In this document: in pieces, positions 60,768 to 64,000 of the stretch
Numbering within the stretch: position 1 is the stretch's first letter
Layout of the letters: each line of letters starts with the position of its first letter
Source of the DNA: an uncultured Fibrobacter sp.
GTDB lineage: Bacteria; Fibrobacterota; Fibrobacteria; Fibrobacterales; Fibrobacteraceae
Direction: 5' to 3'
Length of the DNA: 64,000 bases
Assembly: GCA_946414025.1 (NCBI GenBank)
Contig: CAMKMX010000007.1
Coordinates: forward strand, 22,587 to 86,586
Notes under the pieces: generated by a model
Told to the model about the DNA's origin: nothing
What the model saw: only the letters and a program-made list of their open reading frames with translations
The model's database searches: none
Translations under genes and position numbers: made by a program

Positions 60768-60784
60768 ACTACAAAAATTGTAAA
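60768..60784. promoter_or_regulatory. Operator-like palindrome, site 5 (imperfect)
   Basis: ACTACA-AAAAT-TGTAAA; core TACA-N5-TGTA intact, 30 bp from site 4, the same spacing class as sites 2 and 3. Confidence 0.35.
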
Positions 60785-60998
60785 AGAATCGCCCATTTCG
60801 GGCGAATTTCGCAAAAATTTTTCTTTTTTTAGGCCTTACCAACGCATTTGCACAATGCTAGTTTTTGGTTCCGATGAAAAAATCGGAATCCATCGAGGCA
60901 CACCTGAGCGCAGCCGTTGCAGCAATCTCGCAACGGAACCAGGCGACTCTCCCCGGGCATCTGATTTTCATTCCTGTCTTTAAAGTTTTCAATCGTTT

Positions 60999-61033
60999 GG
61001 CAAAAGCTTCTGGCTTTTGCCTTTATTTTTTAT
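60999..61033 (+). terminator. Terminator or attenuator upstream of carA
   Basis: Perfect 9-bp stem GGCAAAAGC / GCTTTTGCC, loop TTCTG, then TTTATTTTTT. No annotated gene ends here, so it ends either a small RNA or a carA leader transcript. Confidence 0.85.
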
Positions 61034-61034
61034 T

Positions 61035-61110
61035 GTCACCCTGGAGCAAGGCCACGCCGCGCGATAGGGTCCATGTGGATTCTATCGCCCTTACAGGGCT
61101 CCAGAATGAC
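61035..61110. repeat. 76-bp palindromic repeat element before carA
   Basis: Outer arms GTCACCCTGGAGC / GCTCCAGAATGAC (11 of 13 pair) and inner arms GCGATAG / CTATCGC. Resembles the CACCCTGAGC unit before hrpB. It would form a long hairpin in the carA leader. Confidence 0.75.
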
Positions 61111-61146
61111 ATTACGAAACAAGTTTTCACTTAACGCGAGCAATCT

Positions 61147-64000
<2,854 letters not shown>

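Larger units (their letters stand above)
60559..61146. other. Divergent purF-carA regulatory region
   Basis: 588 bases. From the purF side: a leader with two hairpins, then two TTTACA-like palindromes, then a T-rich stretch, a hairpin TTCCGAT / ATCGGAA (about 60870-60890), a second hairpin CCGTTGC / GCAACGG (about 60918-60940), a strong plus-strand terminator, and a 76-bp palindromic element before carA. A short frame from the ATG at 60874 (KKSESIEAHLSAAVAA) has coding-like codons but runs through the terminator; it might be a leader peptide. Confidence 0.7.

Noticed and set aside
60865..61134. 89-codon frame before carA as a protein gene
   Set aside because: It reads through a strong terminator and a palindromic repeat. 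Only the first ~35 codons could be a leader peptide, noted in the region entry.

Overview
The window looks like chromosomal DNA of a Fibrobacter species (phylum Fibrobacterota). The best markers are two lipoproteins with the 'Fibrobacter succinogenes major paralogous' (FISUMP) domain and a secreted GH10 xylanase with an N-terminal carbohydrate-binding module. No insertion sequence, prophage, CRISPR array or rRNA operon was seen. Almost all genes are housekeeping or envelope genes, packed tightly on both strands.

Layout. 0-8 kb: tetrapyrrole genes (hemL fragment, hemB, an AhbC/NirJ-type radical SAM enzyme), dnaG fused by overlap to sufC-sufD, small lipoproteins. 8-18 kb: rplY, tRNA-Gln, ispE, ftsK, a CHASE2 adenylate cyclase, then folK-deoxynucleoside kinase-panC. 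18-23 kb: rho with an N/Q-rich tail, a DegT-type aminotransferase, dnaX and ybaB. 23-31 kb: a complete TolC-MFP-RND efflux operon, a PilB/GspE-like ATPase, mtgA. 31-37 kb: a second CHC2/TOPRIM primase-like gene, sfsA, a PutP-type symporter, fabZ, tRNA-Glu, a PpiD-like chaperone. 37-47 kb: nadB, a Ser/Thr kinase with a CvpA-like gene, a barrel protein/CaCA antiporter/deaminase operon, pepA. 47-58 kb: hrpB helicase carrying repeat-derived insertions, the second FISUMP protein, a small operon with a SUI1 protein, xylanase, a sigma-54 activator. 56-64 kb: dapL, dapF, purF, carA and pyrG (cut by the right edge).

How it works together. Two gene sets form pathways: dapF-dapL make meso-diaminopimelate for lysine and peptidoglycan, and purF, carA and pyrG feed purine and pyrimidine synthesis. 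hemL-hemB and the AhbC-like protein suggest haem synthesis through the sirohaem route. The efflux operon is self-contained.

The most unusual signals are regulatory or structural. At least ten genes have a -10-like box (TAnnTT) ending exactly 6-7 nt before the start codon, which predicts leaderless mRNAs, and several boxes read TAnnTTTG like the Bacteroidota promoter. A 17-bp palindrome TTTACA-N5-TGTAAA recurs upstream of dapF and purF/carA. A palindromic repeat is inserted twice, in the same frame, inside hrpB. dnaX has a 10-A slippery run with stop codons in both alternative frames. carA is preceded by a strong terminator, and purF by a structured leader.
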